From Asparagopsis taxiformis (taxonomy: Eukaryota; Rhodophyta; Florideophyceae; Bonnemaisoniales; Bonnemaisoniaceae): DNA of 64,000 nt. The stretch covers positions 248,001-312,000 of the forward strand of contig JALQPE010002041.1 in the NCBI GenBank assembly GCA_030407315.1. Reading direction: 5' to 3'. A model generated the notes under the pieces. That model did no database searches, was not told the DNA's origin, and saw only the letters and a list, made by a program, of their open reading frames with translations. This document shows, piece after piece, positions 18,852 through 29,109 of this stretch. Within the stretch, counting starts at the first letter, position 1. Each line of letters starts with the position of its first letter. The translations under genes and the position numbers were made by a program.

Positions 18852-21347
18852 ATGTCTTCCTCGAAAAGCCGCAATCGTCGACCAGACACAACCCGCTCAT
18901 CCGTCGACGAGTTTGACTCCATAATTGACTCCGAAGACCCAAGCAGTCCCGTTGTACGTATTCAGAAACTTGTACAGGGCCCGACCGCAGCCAAATCTGC
19001 CCCACCGCCACTGCCTCCCAAGCCAGCCTTTGCTCGAGCCGCAGCACTACCGCATGCCCCGCCCCCATTGCCTCCCAAACCTGACAATGTCCGCGCCGAA
19101 AAGCTGCAGGACTTCTCCCCTCGTCCTCGTCCAAACCCCCGCAATTCGCTCGAATTGTTTCTCGAAGGCACAGAGCATTCCGCCTCTATCCAAGTAACTA
19201 ACTACATCCAGCCCCCGACCCGGCCGCTGCCAGCCGTCCCCAAGTTGGATCATAAACCACCCAATGGTGAAAGCGAATCGTGGCTACAGAGCAATCTCGA
19301 TGAACGAAGCCAAATCGATCCGCCACTGCCTCCTGATCCCACTATCACCTCCGATGGCGAGCCAATTCGCATACCCGTCGCTAGAGATCCTGATAGCAGT
19401 ACACATTCCCCCTCCGACAATGTTCCAAAGCTGACCGTGCCGCTCCCGCCTCCACCGTACAGCGTTCAGGATCACAGACTTTCATGCATATTTCAGCCGT
19501 TGCATTCGACTGACGACCGCAAGGAACAGTTGTCGGAAAAGTTCTTATCCTTGTCACTTGAAAGCGCAGAAGATGCCAATATTGGCGCAATTGTGCTTGG
19601 ACGTGAACGCAGTGGAGGAGATTTGACCATATCCAAGCCCCGAGCAGCTCCCGTCCAGTGGCGCCCCTACACTAACCAGGAATCAGGTGGGGAGGTTTGG
19701 AGTGTGCTTCATGAATACCTCACCAATGATGCACTCAAGGCCCATGGCAGGAATAGAGCTCTGCTGCTTCTGACAGGTTATGTCGTTGGTGCGTGTTTGC
19801 AAAGCCACGAGGCTGGATACGGTTTACTCACTGAAATTGTCCGTCGCATGCGTGGTGCTGAAAGAAGCGAGCGAGACGGTTCAATATTTACTCTTCTTAT
19901 GAACATTGCAGCGCATACAAGCTTCGTTCAAGGTGACTCATGGTCCGCGGTTGAAGAGGTGGCGAGGAAAGTGTTCTCAGACGTCGTGGAGGAAATGCAT
20001 GGCCGTCAAGATGATGACGTGATGTGGGAAAGAGCACTCCGTTGTTTCCTTATGCTGCTTGAAGCTAGCGACTGTCATCCAAGTGAGCAGTTTTCTTCCA
20101 AGTGTTTGGCAGCACTGGCATTACATATAGGCGATATGACACATACAGACGTTGATCACGTCTTGGTTACCGAGGGTTTGTGTTGGAGGTTACGAAATTC
20201 ACGTGGCAATTATGTGGCAGCAGGCGAAATAGACGTCGTAGGTCTTGAAGAAATAGGTGGCCTGGAAACAATTCATACTATATATGCCGATAGTGCTTCG
20301 CCTTCCGCCAGAAGCAGTACATTTGGAATTCTATATGACGTTGCCGTGTTGAAATGCCTCGAGGGCTTGCCTCGGGAAGATGTTGTAATTCTTCAAAATC
20401 ATGTTGTGATGCTCCGAGCAATGTTTGAAGCATATGAAATGTGTGACTTGATGGCACATGTGTTCCGGATCGGTCCTTGGGAAGGCTTTGTTATGGACGT
20501 CATTCGTGTTATGCTTTTTGATCCCCTCACACGCGACTCGGTGAACCGCATTACTGGTCGCAGCAATGAAGAAAGTCAAAATGGAGCCAAGAAAGCATTC
20601 CAAGAGAAAGAGGAAAGCACTTCGTTCAGTGAAACACGATACAGCGGTACCCTTGGTCGTGTTTACGAGTCGTCAGCATCCAAATATCTCTCCTCTATTC
20701 GAGCGTTGGTGCGATTGCTTGACAAACCATTCTGCCTCAAAGTTATTTCACAACTGGCGACATTGGCTCGCCAACACGCTCGTAAACTGTCAGAACGTGA
20801 GACGATGCACTTTCCACGAGAGTGGAAAATTATTCGCGATATAGAGTCGCAGGTGATGATGTACCGCTTTTCAAGAAACCCAAGCAGTGTGAAAGAAGTG
20901 GGTTCTTTGTTGACAAAGATTTATGTGGCAGTTGTTGATATAACTTCAGGTCATTCAAACATGAGAAGTATCCTCCAAATGACGGAGATTGTGATCGACT
21001 TCTTTCTAGTGAAAACGCCATTCACCAAAGCAGAACACATGCGACATTCTGGGTCTGTAGAATCGAAAGCGCTGCTTTTCCTCAAAGGTCATTTAATGGT
21101 TGCACACGAGTTACTTCATCAAGCTAATCCGTCGATTTTTTCATTGCTGTTATTAGCAACCAAGAGCAGAGCACTTGTTCGCAGGTTTTCCGAAAACAGG
21201 CAAGCACTAATTGAGTTTTTGGGTACTTCAGTTGACAGGTCCCGTCTCCTGGAGACATTTAATGACGATGATGACCCCGCCGTTGCGTATAGAGCTTCCG
21301 AACTGATCAGTAGATATTCGGACCAATCTGTGAATCCTGATGACTAG
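18852..21347 (+). CDS. proline-rich protein with SH3-ligand motifs and a helical domain, unknown function
   Basis: An 831-residue intronless protein. Residues 1-230 are disordered and proline-rich, with two copies of APPPLPPKP about 25 residues apart and further PPPP stretches, typical ligands for SH3 or WW domains. From about residue 270 to the end the protein is Leu-rich and helical, with repeated amphipathic helices that could form an ARM/HEAT-like solenoid (e.g. RALLLLTGYVVGACLQS, VMWERALRCFLMLLEAS). I do not recognise a named family. An adaptor in actin or membrane traffic would be consistent, but this is inference from the motifs only. Convergent with the ATP-citrate lyase gene, 291 bp between stops. 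Confidence 0.65.
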   Translation: MSSSKSRNRRPDTTRSSVDEFDSIIDSEDPSSPVVRIQKLVQGPTAAKSAPPPLPPKPAFARAAALPHAPPPLPPKPDNVRAEKLQDFSPRPRPNPRNSLELFLEGTEHSASIQVTNYIQPPTRPLPAVPKLDHKPPNGESESWLQSNLDERSQIDPPLPPDPTITSDGEPIRIPVARDPDSSTHSPSDNVPKLTVPLPPPPYSVQDHRLSCIFQPLHSTDDRKEQLSEKFLSLSLESAEDANIGAIVLGRERSGGDLTISKPRAAPVQWRPYTNQESGGEVWSVLHEYLTNDALKAHGRNRALLLLTGYVVGACLQSHEAGYGLLTEIVRRMRGAERSERDGSIFTLLMNIAAHTSFVQGDSWSAVEEVARKVFSDVVEEMHGRQDDDVMWERALRCFLMLLEASDCHPSEQFSSKCLAALALHIGDMTHTDVDHVLVTEGLCWRLRNSRGNYVAAGEIDVVGLEEIGGLETIHTIYADSASPSARSSTFGILYDVAVLKCLEGLPREDVVILQNHVVMLRAMFEAYEMCDLMAHVFRIGPWEGFVMDVIRVMLFDPLTRDSVNRITGRSNEESQNGAKKAFQEKEESTSFSETRYSGTLGRVYESSASKYLSSIRALVRLLDKPFCLKVISQLATLARQHARKLSERETMHFPREWKIIRDIESQVMMYRFSRNPSSVKEVGSLLTKIYVAVVDITSGHSNMRSILQMTEIVIDFFLVKTPFTKAEHMRHSGSVESKALLFLKGHLMVAHELLHQANPSIFSLLLLATKSRALVRRFSENRQALIEFLGTSVDRSRLLETFNDDDDPAVAYRASELISRYSDQSVNPDD

Positions 21348-21638
21348 AATAAGCATTTGATTCTTTTCGGGAAATACAATCTGACGCGATTGTTGTAGAT
21401 AGTAACTATTCGCGTTGGTATCCCAGTTCTCATGGTGTCTAGTTGGTGTGGCCTAAAGCTCTTGGGATACCACGAGATATTTAAGCTTTCTCCTCAAATA
21501 TGCTAATGCGTTGCCTGGTCTACCCAGTCTTGTTTGGAGCATTACTATCACCAGAGGCGAACACATCAATTAAAGATCGGTGGAAAGAAATTGATGTTTT
21601 GTGTTCTTTAAAGTAGCTGCAAACAAACCATAGGTAAA

Positions 21639-23543
21639 CTAATCATTCATCTCATCAAGACGGCTCGGACGATCTGGTTCTGCATATAATACGTCATCCC
21701 AAGCATGTCTATACAGGGGTTGTTTCATGCGCTTTTGATCAAGCGCGTGTCCGATGAAACCAATGCTACGACTCAGAGTAAATAAGCCGTTCAAGCCACC
21801 TAATTCAAGAACATCCATGACTTCTGCATCCGAGAACTTTCCGACGCCAGCCAGCATATCCACAAACAATGATCCGATTGCACCATCAATGTTGAGAACA
21901 AGATTATTTGCCTTTTGAAGTGTGTATGCCTCAACGGTCTTGGCATAATTGAATGTGTCCATTTTGGGAAAGTTTTCTTTGGCATAATTTGCGAGTAGAT
22001 CTACACGTTTGTCTCTATTCTCTGCCGTTTTGATGCGATGCCCAATTCCCTCCACACGCTGTCCCTTCTTCTTCAAGCCTTCCACAAACTCATCGGGGGG
22101 CGTTCCTGAATCACAAGCCTTTTTAAAATTGATAGCCGCAGCATCTACTGCTCCACCGAAACGCGGCCCAATCGTGAGCAGTCCACTACACAGCGAACTG
22201 ATAATATCCTTCCCAGCACGTGCCGCAACAATTGTATTATGCGCCCCAGACACACACGGTCCATGGTCTGCCGCAGTGACCAAAACCAATTCAATAAACC
22301 TTGTTGCCCATTTCGGAAACAACGTCTTAAACCACAGCAAAGAAATGACATCACCGATAGTATAATCCTTCATAATCTCCGAAATGGGGATACCGACATA
22401 CGTCGGTTCCTCACCCATATCATTACTAATAGTGCAGACCACATTAGTCGTCTTGCGCACCTCACCCGCTTTAATGGCCGACGCCAGATCCTGCGGGAGA
22501 TTTCTAGGCTCAATATCTTCTGCGGGTTTCAACTTTCCTTCGCTGACCATACTATTATAAACATCAGCAATCAAATCAGCAAAGCCATCAAAATTCTGGG
22601 GCACATGAGCGCCAGCGGATCGCAAAGCAAGATTTTTGGCCTCAGCACTTTCATCTTCACCACCTGACTTGGCGCCCGCATGTCCAAACTGCACCTCTGC
22701 GGCATTGAACCATTTCGCGCATGTGCCACTGACCCATGCGATGACGGGCTTAGAAATGCGGCCATCTTTAAGGGCTTGCACGACGCCATACTCGTCGCTG
22801 CCGCCCAGCTCTCCGAGGAGGACGATGAGCTTGACCTGTGGGATGGAATCGAAACGCAGTACGTGATCTGTGAGACTGGAGCCGGCATAGGCGTCTCCTC
22901 CGACGGCAATGCCTTCATAGAGGCCATCGGTGGCGCGGGAGAGGACGTTGTACATCTCATTACTGAGTCCGCCAGATTTCGACACAAAGCCCACACTCCC
23001 CGGGCGGTGCAATTTGCATCGGATAATGTTCTCGACGGTTCCGGCGGTGTCGGCAATCTTGAAGGCGCCGGCCTGAATTCCGCCGACGGTCGCGGGGCCG
23101 ATGATGACCTTGGAGTTGTTGTTGGCGTATGCGATGAGTCGCTTTGTGTCGCGCTCCGGGAGGCCCTCGGCGATGATGGCAATGGTGCGAATGGTGGGCT
23201 GTTTGAGGGCGATGTAGGAGCTTTGATAGGCGGATCGGTAGGATGCAAAGTTGATGAAGACGTCGGAATTGGGATGGGCGAGGGCGGCTGCTTCGGTGCT
23301 GCCGTAGACGGGGATGGCGATCTCTTGTTTTCCGAAAAATGCTTTCTGGAAGCCGCCGGGCGCGGCGCCTTGCGATACAATTGCGGCGACGCTGGGGTTT
23401 GGACGGGCGCAGATGTAGTCAAAGTCGAGCATGCGTTGGATGGGCTTGGTTTTGTAGTTGTAGAAGATGGCTGTGGACTGCGGGGAGAAGAGGGATCCGG
23501 CATGGGGAGTGTAATTTGTGGTTGGCGCGATGGGGGCCACCAT
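21639..23543 (-). CDS. ACLB: ATP-citrate lyase subunit B
   Basis: Subunit B of heteromeric ATP-citrate lyase, which cleaves citrate with CoA and ATP to acetyl-CoA and oxaloacetate in the cytosol and feeds lipid synthesis. From ATG 23543 the protein has 634 residues, close to plant and fungal subunits. It starts shortly before the AIFYNYKTKPIQRMLDFDY block. A CoA-ligase-type half carries the phosphorylated His in FGHAGAKSGGEDESA (about residue 288). A citrate-synthase-like half has CSGLLTIGPRFGGAVD and GIGHRIKTAENRDKRV. Subunit A is not in this window. An in-frame ATG at 23714 would add 57 residues rich in Ser, Arg and Thr. The 5' half of the gene is clearly more GC-rich than the 3' half. Confidence 0.95.
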   Translation of the reverse strand: MVAPIAPTTNYTPHAGSLFSPQSTAIFYNYKTKPIQRMLDFDYICARPNPSVAAIVSQGAAPGGFQKAFFGKQEIAIPVYGSTEAAALAHPNSDVFINFASYRSAYQSSYIALKQPTIRTIAIIAEGLPERDTKRLIAYANNNSKVIIGPATVGGIQAGAFKIADTAGTVENIIRCKLHRPGSVGFVSKSGGLSNEMYNVLSRATDGLYEGIAVGGDAYAGSSLTDHVLRFDSIPQVKLIVLLGELGGSDEYGVVQALKDGRISKPVIAWVSGTCAKWFNAAEVQFGHAGAKSGGEDESAEAKNLALRSAGAHVPQNFDGFADLIADVYNSMVSEGKLKPAEDIEPRNLPQDLASAIKAGEVRKTTNVVCTISNDMGEEPTYVGIPISEIMKDYTIGDVISLLWFKTLFPKWATRFIELVLVTAADHGPCVSGAHNTIVAARAGKDIISSLCSGLLTIGPRFGGAVDAAAINFKKACDSGTPPDEFVEGLKKKGQRVEGIGHRIKTAENRDKRVDLLANYAKENFPKMDTFNYAKTVEAYTLQKANNLVLNIDGAIGSLFVDMLAGVGKFSDAEVMDVLELGGLNGLFTLSRSIGFIGHALDQKRMKQPLYRHAWDDVLYAEPDRPSRLDEMND

Positions 23544-23929
23544 TGTTGCGAATGGTAGTTTGCGACGACTCAGATGAGATGGGATGGACGAATTGGACGC
23601 GAATTGCGCAGTGGTGCTGGTGCGGATCTGCGGATGATGATTGAAAATTGTATCAGCACTGGACGTTGTCACACAATCACGATAGATCCGACTTGTTTGA
23701 CGCACCAAAAGCATCTTCAGTCACCTATCGTAAATGTGCCACAGAAACATTAGTAAAATGGGTTTCGCAACTGCTTACAGCACCGAAAAACAATCCAGCC
23801 GTTGCCGAGATACGGAACCCTATTCAAGCGTATCACTTTGCTACCAACGTTTGTTTAGACATTGCAACCATTTAAGATCGCACAGATTTAGCTGTATCAA
23901 ACAAACATTATCATTTCACAGATCACACC
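23544..23929. promoter_or_regulatory. shared divergent promoter of ACLB and the shikimate-kinase-like gene
   Basis: 386 bp between the start codons of two divergent genes. It includes the possible N-terminal extension of ACLB up to 23714. No TATA box or repeat is recognised. Confidence 0.4.
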
Positions 23930-24820
23930 ATGAAACAATCCACGTCAAGCGCTTTTGCCACGCCCCTGCATCCCTCATCATCCCTCTTCGTCGATTCGAC
24001 AATAGGCGCATGTAGCCGACGACCCGTCAGCATCAACCAGCAACCGCGTCCAATCCGGCTGCCAGCCCGCGTCCATCACAGCACCACTCAAACTGTCTGC
24101 AACGCGTCGACGCCCAATTCGCCATGGCAAACGCTCACGCCGCAGCAGTTCACAACCAAGCTCGAGAGCAACGATCTCTGTTTATGCTTTGTCGGCATGT
24201 CCAATTGCGGCAAGTCGCACTGGACCAAGCAGTTGGAATCCAAGCTCGATTTCTATCTCATCTCGGTCGATGATCGAATCGAGGATGCCATCCGTCCCGA
24301 GCTGGATGCCCTCGGCTTTTCTGGCATAGACGGGTTGGCAGAATGGATGGGCTTTCCGTCCGATGAGCGATTTGCGGCCAATCAAGCCAAGTATCTGCGT
24401 CTGGAACAAGAGATCACCGAGGAAAGTAAGCCTGTGCACTGGAAGAATACTGCATTGGATACGACCGGTAGTGTGGTGTACCTGAGTGACACTACGATTG
24501 CTGACCTGCAGCACGATTATCTTGTGGTGCATTTGGAGGCTAGTGATGATATGCTGCAGTTTATGACTGACAGTTATTTCGAGACGCCCAAGCCTGTGGT
24601 GTGGGGTGATGTCTTCCAGCCAAATAACGGTGAATCCGCAGATGAAACTCTTCGAAGATGCTATCCAAATTTGTTGACCGAAAGACGCAAACGATATTCT
24701 GCTATGGCACACGTCACTGTTCCAGCCAAGTATTCGCTTTCGCGATCGACAAGTCTTGATGACATGCTTGGGTTTATTCAAATGCAGCTAGCTTCCAAGA
24801 CTGAGAGCTTGGTTGCTTGA
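23930..24820 (+). CDS. plastid P-loop kinase, shikimate-kinase-like
   Basis: A 296-residue protein with a plastid transit peptide (residues 1-60, rich in Ser, Thr, Pro and Arg, with Ala-Phe at 8-9). A P-loop kinase domain starts with CFVGMSNCGKSHW, whose Walker A is GMSNCGKS. Further blocks are LISVDDRIEDAI, EWMGFPSDERF, a helix ending EQEITEES and the LDTTGSVVYL strand. This arrangement matches a shikimate-kinase-like group found in fungi and algae rather than the classical AroK enzyme, whose GGG substrate motif I do not see. Phosphorylation of a small metabolite in the plastid is likely, but the substrate is uncertain. An AATAAA lies 33 nt after the stop. Confidence 0.75.
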   Translation: MKQSTSSAFATPLHPSSSLFVDSTIGACSRRPVSINQQPRPIRLPARVHHSTTQTVCNASTPNSPWQTLTPQQFTTKLESNDLCLCFVGMSNCGKSHWTKQLESKLDFYLISVDDRIEDAIRPELDALGFSGIDGLAEWMGFPSDERFAANQAKYLRLEQEITEESKPVHWKNTALDTTGSVVYLSDTTIADLQHDYLVVHLEASDDMLQFMTDSYFETPKPVVWGDVFQPNNGESADETLRRCYPNLLTERRKRYSAMAHVTVPAKYSLSRSTSLDDMLGFIQMQLASKTESLVA

Positions 24821-24853
24821 CGGGCACGTCCGCGCGCTTCTGCATGTAGAACA

Positions 24854-24859
24854 AATAAA
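24854..24859 (+). terminator. probable poly(A) signal of the shikimate-kinase-like gene
   Basis: AATAAA beginning 34 nt after the stop codon at 24820. Confidence 0.5.
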
Positions 24860-24963
24860 TTGTTCAATTTGGTGTGGCTCATTCTAGAGACGTTATTATA
24901 CGAGGCAACAACTTTGGACACAAACCTCAACGGCTGGGCGACTGCTTCTTTTGTCTAGCCGGG

Positions 24964-24969
24964 AAAAAA
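24964..24969 (-). terminator. RNA polymerase III terminator of tRNA-Glu
   Basis: Six consecutive T residues on the minus strand, three bases after the tRNA 3' end. Confidence 0.8.
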
Positions 24970-24972
24970 TTC

Positions 24973-25044
24973 TTCCCATGCGGGGATTGAACCCGCGATC
25001 TTCCCGGTGAAAGCGGGACATCCTAACCACTAGACCAATGGGAA
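24973..25044 (-). tRNA. trnE-UUC: tRNA-Glu (UUC)
   Basis: A 72-nt tRNA without intron. The 7-bp acceptor stem pairs TTCCCAT with ATGGGAA. The D arm contains GGTCTAGTGGTTAGGAT, the usual A box. The anticodon loop CTTTCAC gives anticodon UUC. The T arm GCGGGTTCAATCCCCGC matches the B box. The terminal CCA is not encoded, as expected for a nuclear gene. Confidence 0.97.
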
Positions 25045-25747
25045 CCCCGGAAGCCGACGACCTTCCTGTCATCCTGCAGATCTTTAGAGTATTTAAAGAA
25101 AAAATTCTTTTGTAAATTTACTGCACACACAGTAGTGCAGAGGAAATGGACTTCCCAGCCAACTGGCAATACAACATGTATGAGAAGGCATGAATACTTT
25201 TTTGTATGTTTCTAAGGAGGAGTCATACCGCATGATTCATATCAATACAGTATCAAGAGTAGCGCTGACGTCACGTTTCCAACAAGAGCTTCTGTACGGC
25301 CCCATAATGCTGGAATTTGCAAGCGATAACCTACTGCACAGTTCACCACACGGACATTTCGCTTGCTGGGCGCAGGTCCATGCCACAGCCAACTGCCTCC
25401 GTGGCAGTTCACAACGACTGAATATTATCCTCGTCCCACACTCTGATCTCAACCGGAAACCTTTCAGATGAGATCTTTGTGCCACCTGATGCCCCCAAGA
25501 GGTAAACTTCCATGACAGCGCACTGGTGCACAGTTGATGTCAGCACTACTCGACGTGCCTTGCCGCACCCAACTTGCTTCTGCCATCATCCATGCAATCC
25601 CAACTCCGAGTCAACGTGAAACACTGTTGTTTGCAAATTTACGACTCATACAACCATGCAGATACGTTTCGGAGTTCACGACTTGCTCATCATCACTAAT
25701 TTCACAACTACGACACAAAATTGTCCTGTATCGAAAAACAACACACC
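25045..25747. other. intergenic region, no gene seen
   Basis: About 700 bp between the tRNA 5' side and the end of the F-box-like gene. A small inverted repeat CTGCAC/GTGCAG lies near 25120-25140. The short frames lack coding character. Confidence 0.5.
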
Positions 25748-27475
25748 TCAACCTGTGAAACTATTCCACAGCATATTCTCCGGAATCATTTGCTTCACCA
25801 GACTAATCATATTTCCAGCCTCCAGTCTCGTGGCCCTTGTCTGAAGAAAAGCGACAGCTACTTGCAGTCGGCGCGCAATATCCGCCGATTTAATCACAGG
25901 TGGACTGTCGTTCTGAAAGATACACTCAATCTTCTGCAAATTTGGTGTGCGGGTAGCAGCGAACAGAAAAAGTTCCGATATTGAACAGGCCGTCTGCTCT
26001 GCGTCGGCGCTTCGGTCTGACGGCGGCGAGAAAGCGAACACCCGCAGTTTATGTCCGCAATGTTCCAGTACAGTTCGTAGTTGCGGAGCGGATAAATCTA
26101 GAGTAACAAGGCAAACTCGTTCCAGATTTTGTAGAGCTTTGACGAAATTTACAATACAACAAGCCAGCTCCCGCTTCATCTCATGCGTCTTCGGATACAC
26201 TTCCACGTCTGTGAGAGAGTGGCATAGAGAACGACTGAGGCTCTGCAGGGCGTGCTCTGCGCCGGGGCCGGTAAAAATTCTTAAATGGGTTATGCGATTG
26301 CAATGAGTAGCCAGCGCCTGTAGTTGCGAAATATTAAATGTAACCCAGCGCGGGTAATAATGCGTGAGAACAGGACCAGTGCATGCCAGCGTGTGATTGC
26401 AAGTCTTCGTGAGCGCCGGACTTCCTGGCCGCTCACTCGGATCTATGTCGCAGTCGATGAGGCGCAAATCGGAGAGCGTGCGACAACTGTCGCGAATCTG
26501 ACGGATGAGCGTGTGTGTGACTGGAATTCCCGAGCCGGAAAGACACAGACGTTGTAGAGAGGGCAATGTGGTGATGGCTCGAAGGTTTTCGAGAACGCAA
26601 CTGGACAATGCGGAAAAGTTTTGCCTCTCATCGTCATAGTCGATACGAAAGTAGTGCAAACTCGATAGCAATCTTCGTAGCTCTGCTCGGTGCTCATAAA
26701 ATATGGTCGGAATGTGTTCACATGCATCAAACGACAGTTCCCTCAGCGCACATGTAGGCTGACTATCAGACGAAGCGACGCAACTAATTGAACGCAAAAT
26801 GGACAGCGCCTGCAGTTGACAATTATGGTCGACATTAACAATGACGAGTCGATTGAGTGCCACGAGTTTAGCTTCAGAGACTGCATGGGCTATTCGAAAG
26901 TGATTGAGATCGAGTTTGAGCGAGCGCAAGGAATCGCGAACGGAGAGCAACAATGCGGACAGGGCCATAATTCCTGTACGACGGAAGGATTGCAAGCCGG
27001 ACACATCGAGATCGGAAAGCGGGGCGGCTGAAGCGCGCAATGCTGTGAGAACGGAGAAGGGGTCGAGCTGCACAGTGGGACGTCTGGGCCATGTGGCCCA
27101 GGGGTGGCGCACATCGCCGGCGGAGCGGTAGGAACGGTTGTGGAGGGAGATATCACGCAGATGATGGGCTGCTACGACGAGCCATCTCCAGAACCAGTCG
27201 GAATGGCCGTAGACGCTGAATGCGAGTCTGGTGCCGATAGTTGTGGCGATGGTGCGACGGACGGTGGGACTGACGGCGGCGAGATTGAGCAGCGGGCAGT
27301 GATGCGGCGAGGGGGACGGCGTTCGGGAGAGCTTTTGGGTGATGAGAATGAGCGCATCTGTGGGTAGGGCGTCGAAAAAGGTGTGCGGTAGGGGCGAGAG
27401 GGCGAGCGGTGGCGGAGCAACGGTTCGAACACGACGGGCGCGTGGTGGGGTGTGAGCCGGCCGATGACGCTTCAT
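25748..27475 (-). CDS. F-box-like protein with leucine-rich repeats
   Basis: A 575-residue intronless protein. Residues about 30-85 resemble an F-box (LPTDALILITQKLSR, then LLNLAAVSPTVRRTIA), the part that binds Skp1 in SCF ubiquitin ligases. The remainder has irregular leucine-rich repeats of the LxxLxLxxC/N type (e.g. LSDLDVSGLQSF, LRSLKLDLNHF, LQRLCLSGSGI, LSDLRLIDCDI, ITHLRIFTGPG), which would bind the substrate. The substrate is unknown. The 5' part of the gene is GC-rich and codes for many Arg, Pro and Ala. It lies in a run of three minus-strand genes. A plain LRR protein without F-box function cannot be excluded. Confidence 0.65.
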   Translation of the reverse strand: MKRHRPAHTPPRARRVRTVAPPPLALSPLPHTFFDALPTDALILITQKLSRTPSPSPHHCPLLNLAAVSPTVRRTIATTIGTRLAFSVYGHSDWFWRWLVVAAHHLRDISLHNRSYRSAGDVRHPWATWPRRPTVQLDPFSVLTALRASAAPLSDLDVSGLQSFRRTGIMALSALLLSVRDSLRSLKLDLNHFRIAHAVSEAKLVALNRLVIVNVDHNCQLQALSILRSISCVASSDSQPTCALRELSFDACEHIPTIFYEHRAELRRLLSSLHYFRIDYDDERQNFSALSSCVLENLRAITTLPSLQRLCLSGSGIPVTHTLIRQIRDSCRTLSDLRLIDCDIDPSERPGSPALTKTCNHTLACTGPVLTHYYPRWVTFNISQLQALATHCNRITHLRIFTGPGAEHALQSLSRSLCHSLTDVEVYPKTHEMKRELACCIVNFVKALQNLERVCLVTLDLSAPQLRTVLEHCGHKLRVFAFSPPSDRSADAEQTACSISELFLFAATRTPNLQKIECIFQNDSPPVIKSADIARRLQVAVAFLQTRATRLEAGNMISLVKQMIPENMLWNSFTG

Positions 27476-27837
27476 GTTGACTAATGTTGGGGGATAGGGT
27501 TCATGGCAACAAAAGTTGCAGGTTGAGATGGGAGGAGTTGCATGCGGAGATTGAGCTATTGGTATTTGTTTGTATGTATGTATGTTGGATATGTATGGCA
27601 GTGCTGAATGGACTGAGCGTTGGTTGAGATGAGTGTGTGAGGTAAGGCGGGGACGAGCGCGATTTACAAGGGATCATACTTAACAGTGCAGCGCAGCAGT
27701 GTAGTGAATGACGAAATATACTTGGGAGACTGTGCACACCGCTACTGACCAATGATCGTGCCTGTGCAATTACAGTGTGAAAAATTCTAACTTTAGAACA
27801 CACCTGCACACTGATACAAAAGTCCACTCTCACTCAC
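27476..27837. other. intergenic region with short tandem repeats
   Basis: About 360 bp between two minus-strand genes, upstream of the F-box-like gene. It has a short TATG repeat near 27570-27585 and a GTGCAGCGCAGCAG run near 27688-27702, related to the pentamer repeats at 4.9 and 6.1 kb. Confidence 0.5.
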
Positions 27838-28980
27838 TCAGCTCATCCGCTGCTGCAGCGCTGTCCAGATGGCACCAGCCTCAACAGCGAGTGCTTGTCT
27901 CGCCCACGTTTCCGAAGCTCGTTCACCAATTAGTCGAACGCTCCCCTCCCCAGCCACAACGCATTGCACCACATCTAGTCCCAGATCGCGCAATCGTATC
28001 CGCTGCAAATCGCCCACACCCCACAAACTCCACAGTACACACGCCTCTCGAATCACATGACAACTCGCAAACACACCCGTCACACAAGCCGCATGCAACT
28101 CCAATCCCGTCGAGTCGGCCCCATGCACGGCGCGTTGTAATGCCACGCCAACGCCACCACCATCCAAGGTCCACATGTTGGGCGCGTCGCGCACAGCCAC
28201 GAGATCGACATCGTCGCGCACGGAAAGCGCGTATCGCACCGTAGGATAGGCGAGCGCGAAACAACGTAATGCACCCGTGGCGCCGCATATAGCGTCACGT
28301 TTGGTGCGTAGTACCACGAGTAGCGAATGCGCCGCCGCCAGCTCGGAAATCTGCGCGATGATTGCGAGCACCTCGTGCATCTCCGCCACAAGCTCGTCGG
28401 ACAACGCGCAATGCGCTGCGACGGGCGCTGGTGACACTGTTGCGAGAGAGGTTTGATATTCATCCCAGACAGCCGCCGCTTCGGATATGCAGGCGCCGTA
28501 CTCGCAGAGCGCGCCGACGCGTCGGAGATCGAGCTCGACCGCTGCGACGCGCTGTTCGAGCGCGTGGACGAGATGCTCGCGCGCGTGCGGAAGCGCGTCG
28601 CATGTGATGGAGAGCATTGTGTCGCATGGCGCGTCGGGGAGTAGCGAGGCTTTGTGCGTAATGAGATGGGATTTCAACGTGTCGAGACGCCAGGGGATGC
28701 GGAAACCGAGATAGCGTAGTGTGTTGCGAGTCGCTGTGGCGCCGAGTAGGAGGTCGGTTGTTAGAGCGAGGTTGGCTAGATGTGGTAGTGTTAGACGACG
28801 TAGTGTGCGGCTGGAGAGAATGGGCGACGGTGCTCTTTGACGGGGATAGAGCGGGTAGGCTGTTAGTGCGGTGAGGAGAAGGAAGGAGCGTTTTGGGAAC
28901 GGCATTGATGCGCGCTGCGATCCGAAAGGAGCAAAACCTGTTCGAGCTGCCGCAAGCATTGATTGGAGAATCATTGTCAT
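27838..28980 (-). CDS. unrecognised Ala/Leu/Arg-rich protein
   Basis: A 380-residue intronless frame from ATG 28980 (a second in-frame ATG is at 28974). The N-terminus is basic with a hydrophobic stretch (SFLLLTALTAYPLY, about residues 32-45) that could be a mitochondrial or plastid signal or a membrane anchor. The rest is rich in Ala, Leu and Arg, mostly helical, with several Cys. I recognise no domain. The DNA is more GC-rich than the flanks, but the length of the frame and its position directly before the P5C-reductase gene favour a real gene. Confidence 0.6.
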   Translation of the reverse strand: MTMILQSMLAAARTGFAPFGSQRASMPFPKRSFLLLTALTAYPLYPRQRAPSPILSSRTLRRLTLPHLANLALTTDLLLGATATRNTLRYLGFRIPWRLDTLKSHLITHKASLLPDAPCDTMLSITCDALPHAREHLVHALEQRVAAVELDLRRVGALCEYGACISEAAAVWDEYQTSLATVSPAPVAAHCALSDELVAEMHEVLAIIAQISELAAAHSLLVVLRTKRDAICGATGALRCFALAYPTVRYALSVRDDVDLVAVRDAPNMWTLDGGGVGVALQRAVHGADSTGLELHAACVTGVFASCHVIREACVLWSLWGVGDLQRIRLRDLGLDVVQCVVAGEGSVRLIGERASETWARQALAVEAGAIWTALQQRMS

Positions 28981-29109
28981 TGGGGGATATTAAAGATTTG
29001 ACTGCCAAGTGGCACATGTCAATTGGATGAGATGACTGACTACTCTTTATGCACAAATGATGCAGTGCAATTGTCTTCCAGTCTTTACAAAACTACGCCA
29101 CGCGCGCTT

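Noticed and set aside
22571..23558. Long open frames (310 codons minus, 292 codons plus) inside the ATP-citrate lyase gene
   Set aside because: They lie in other frames of the GC-rich half of a clearly conserved gene and have Ala/Pro/Gly-rich shadow composition.
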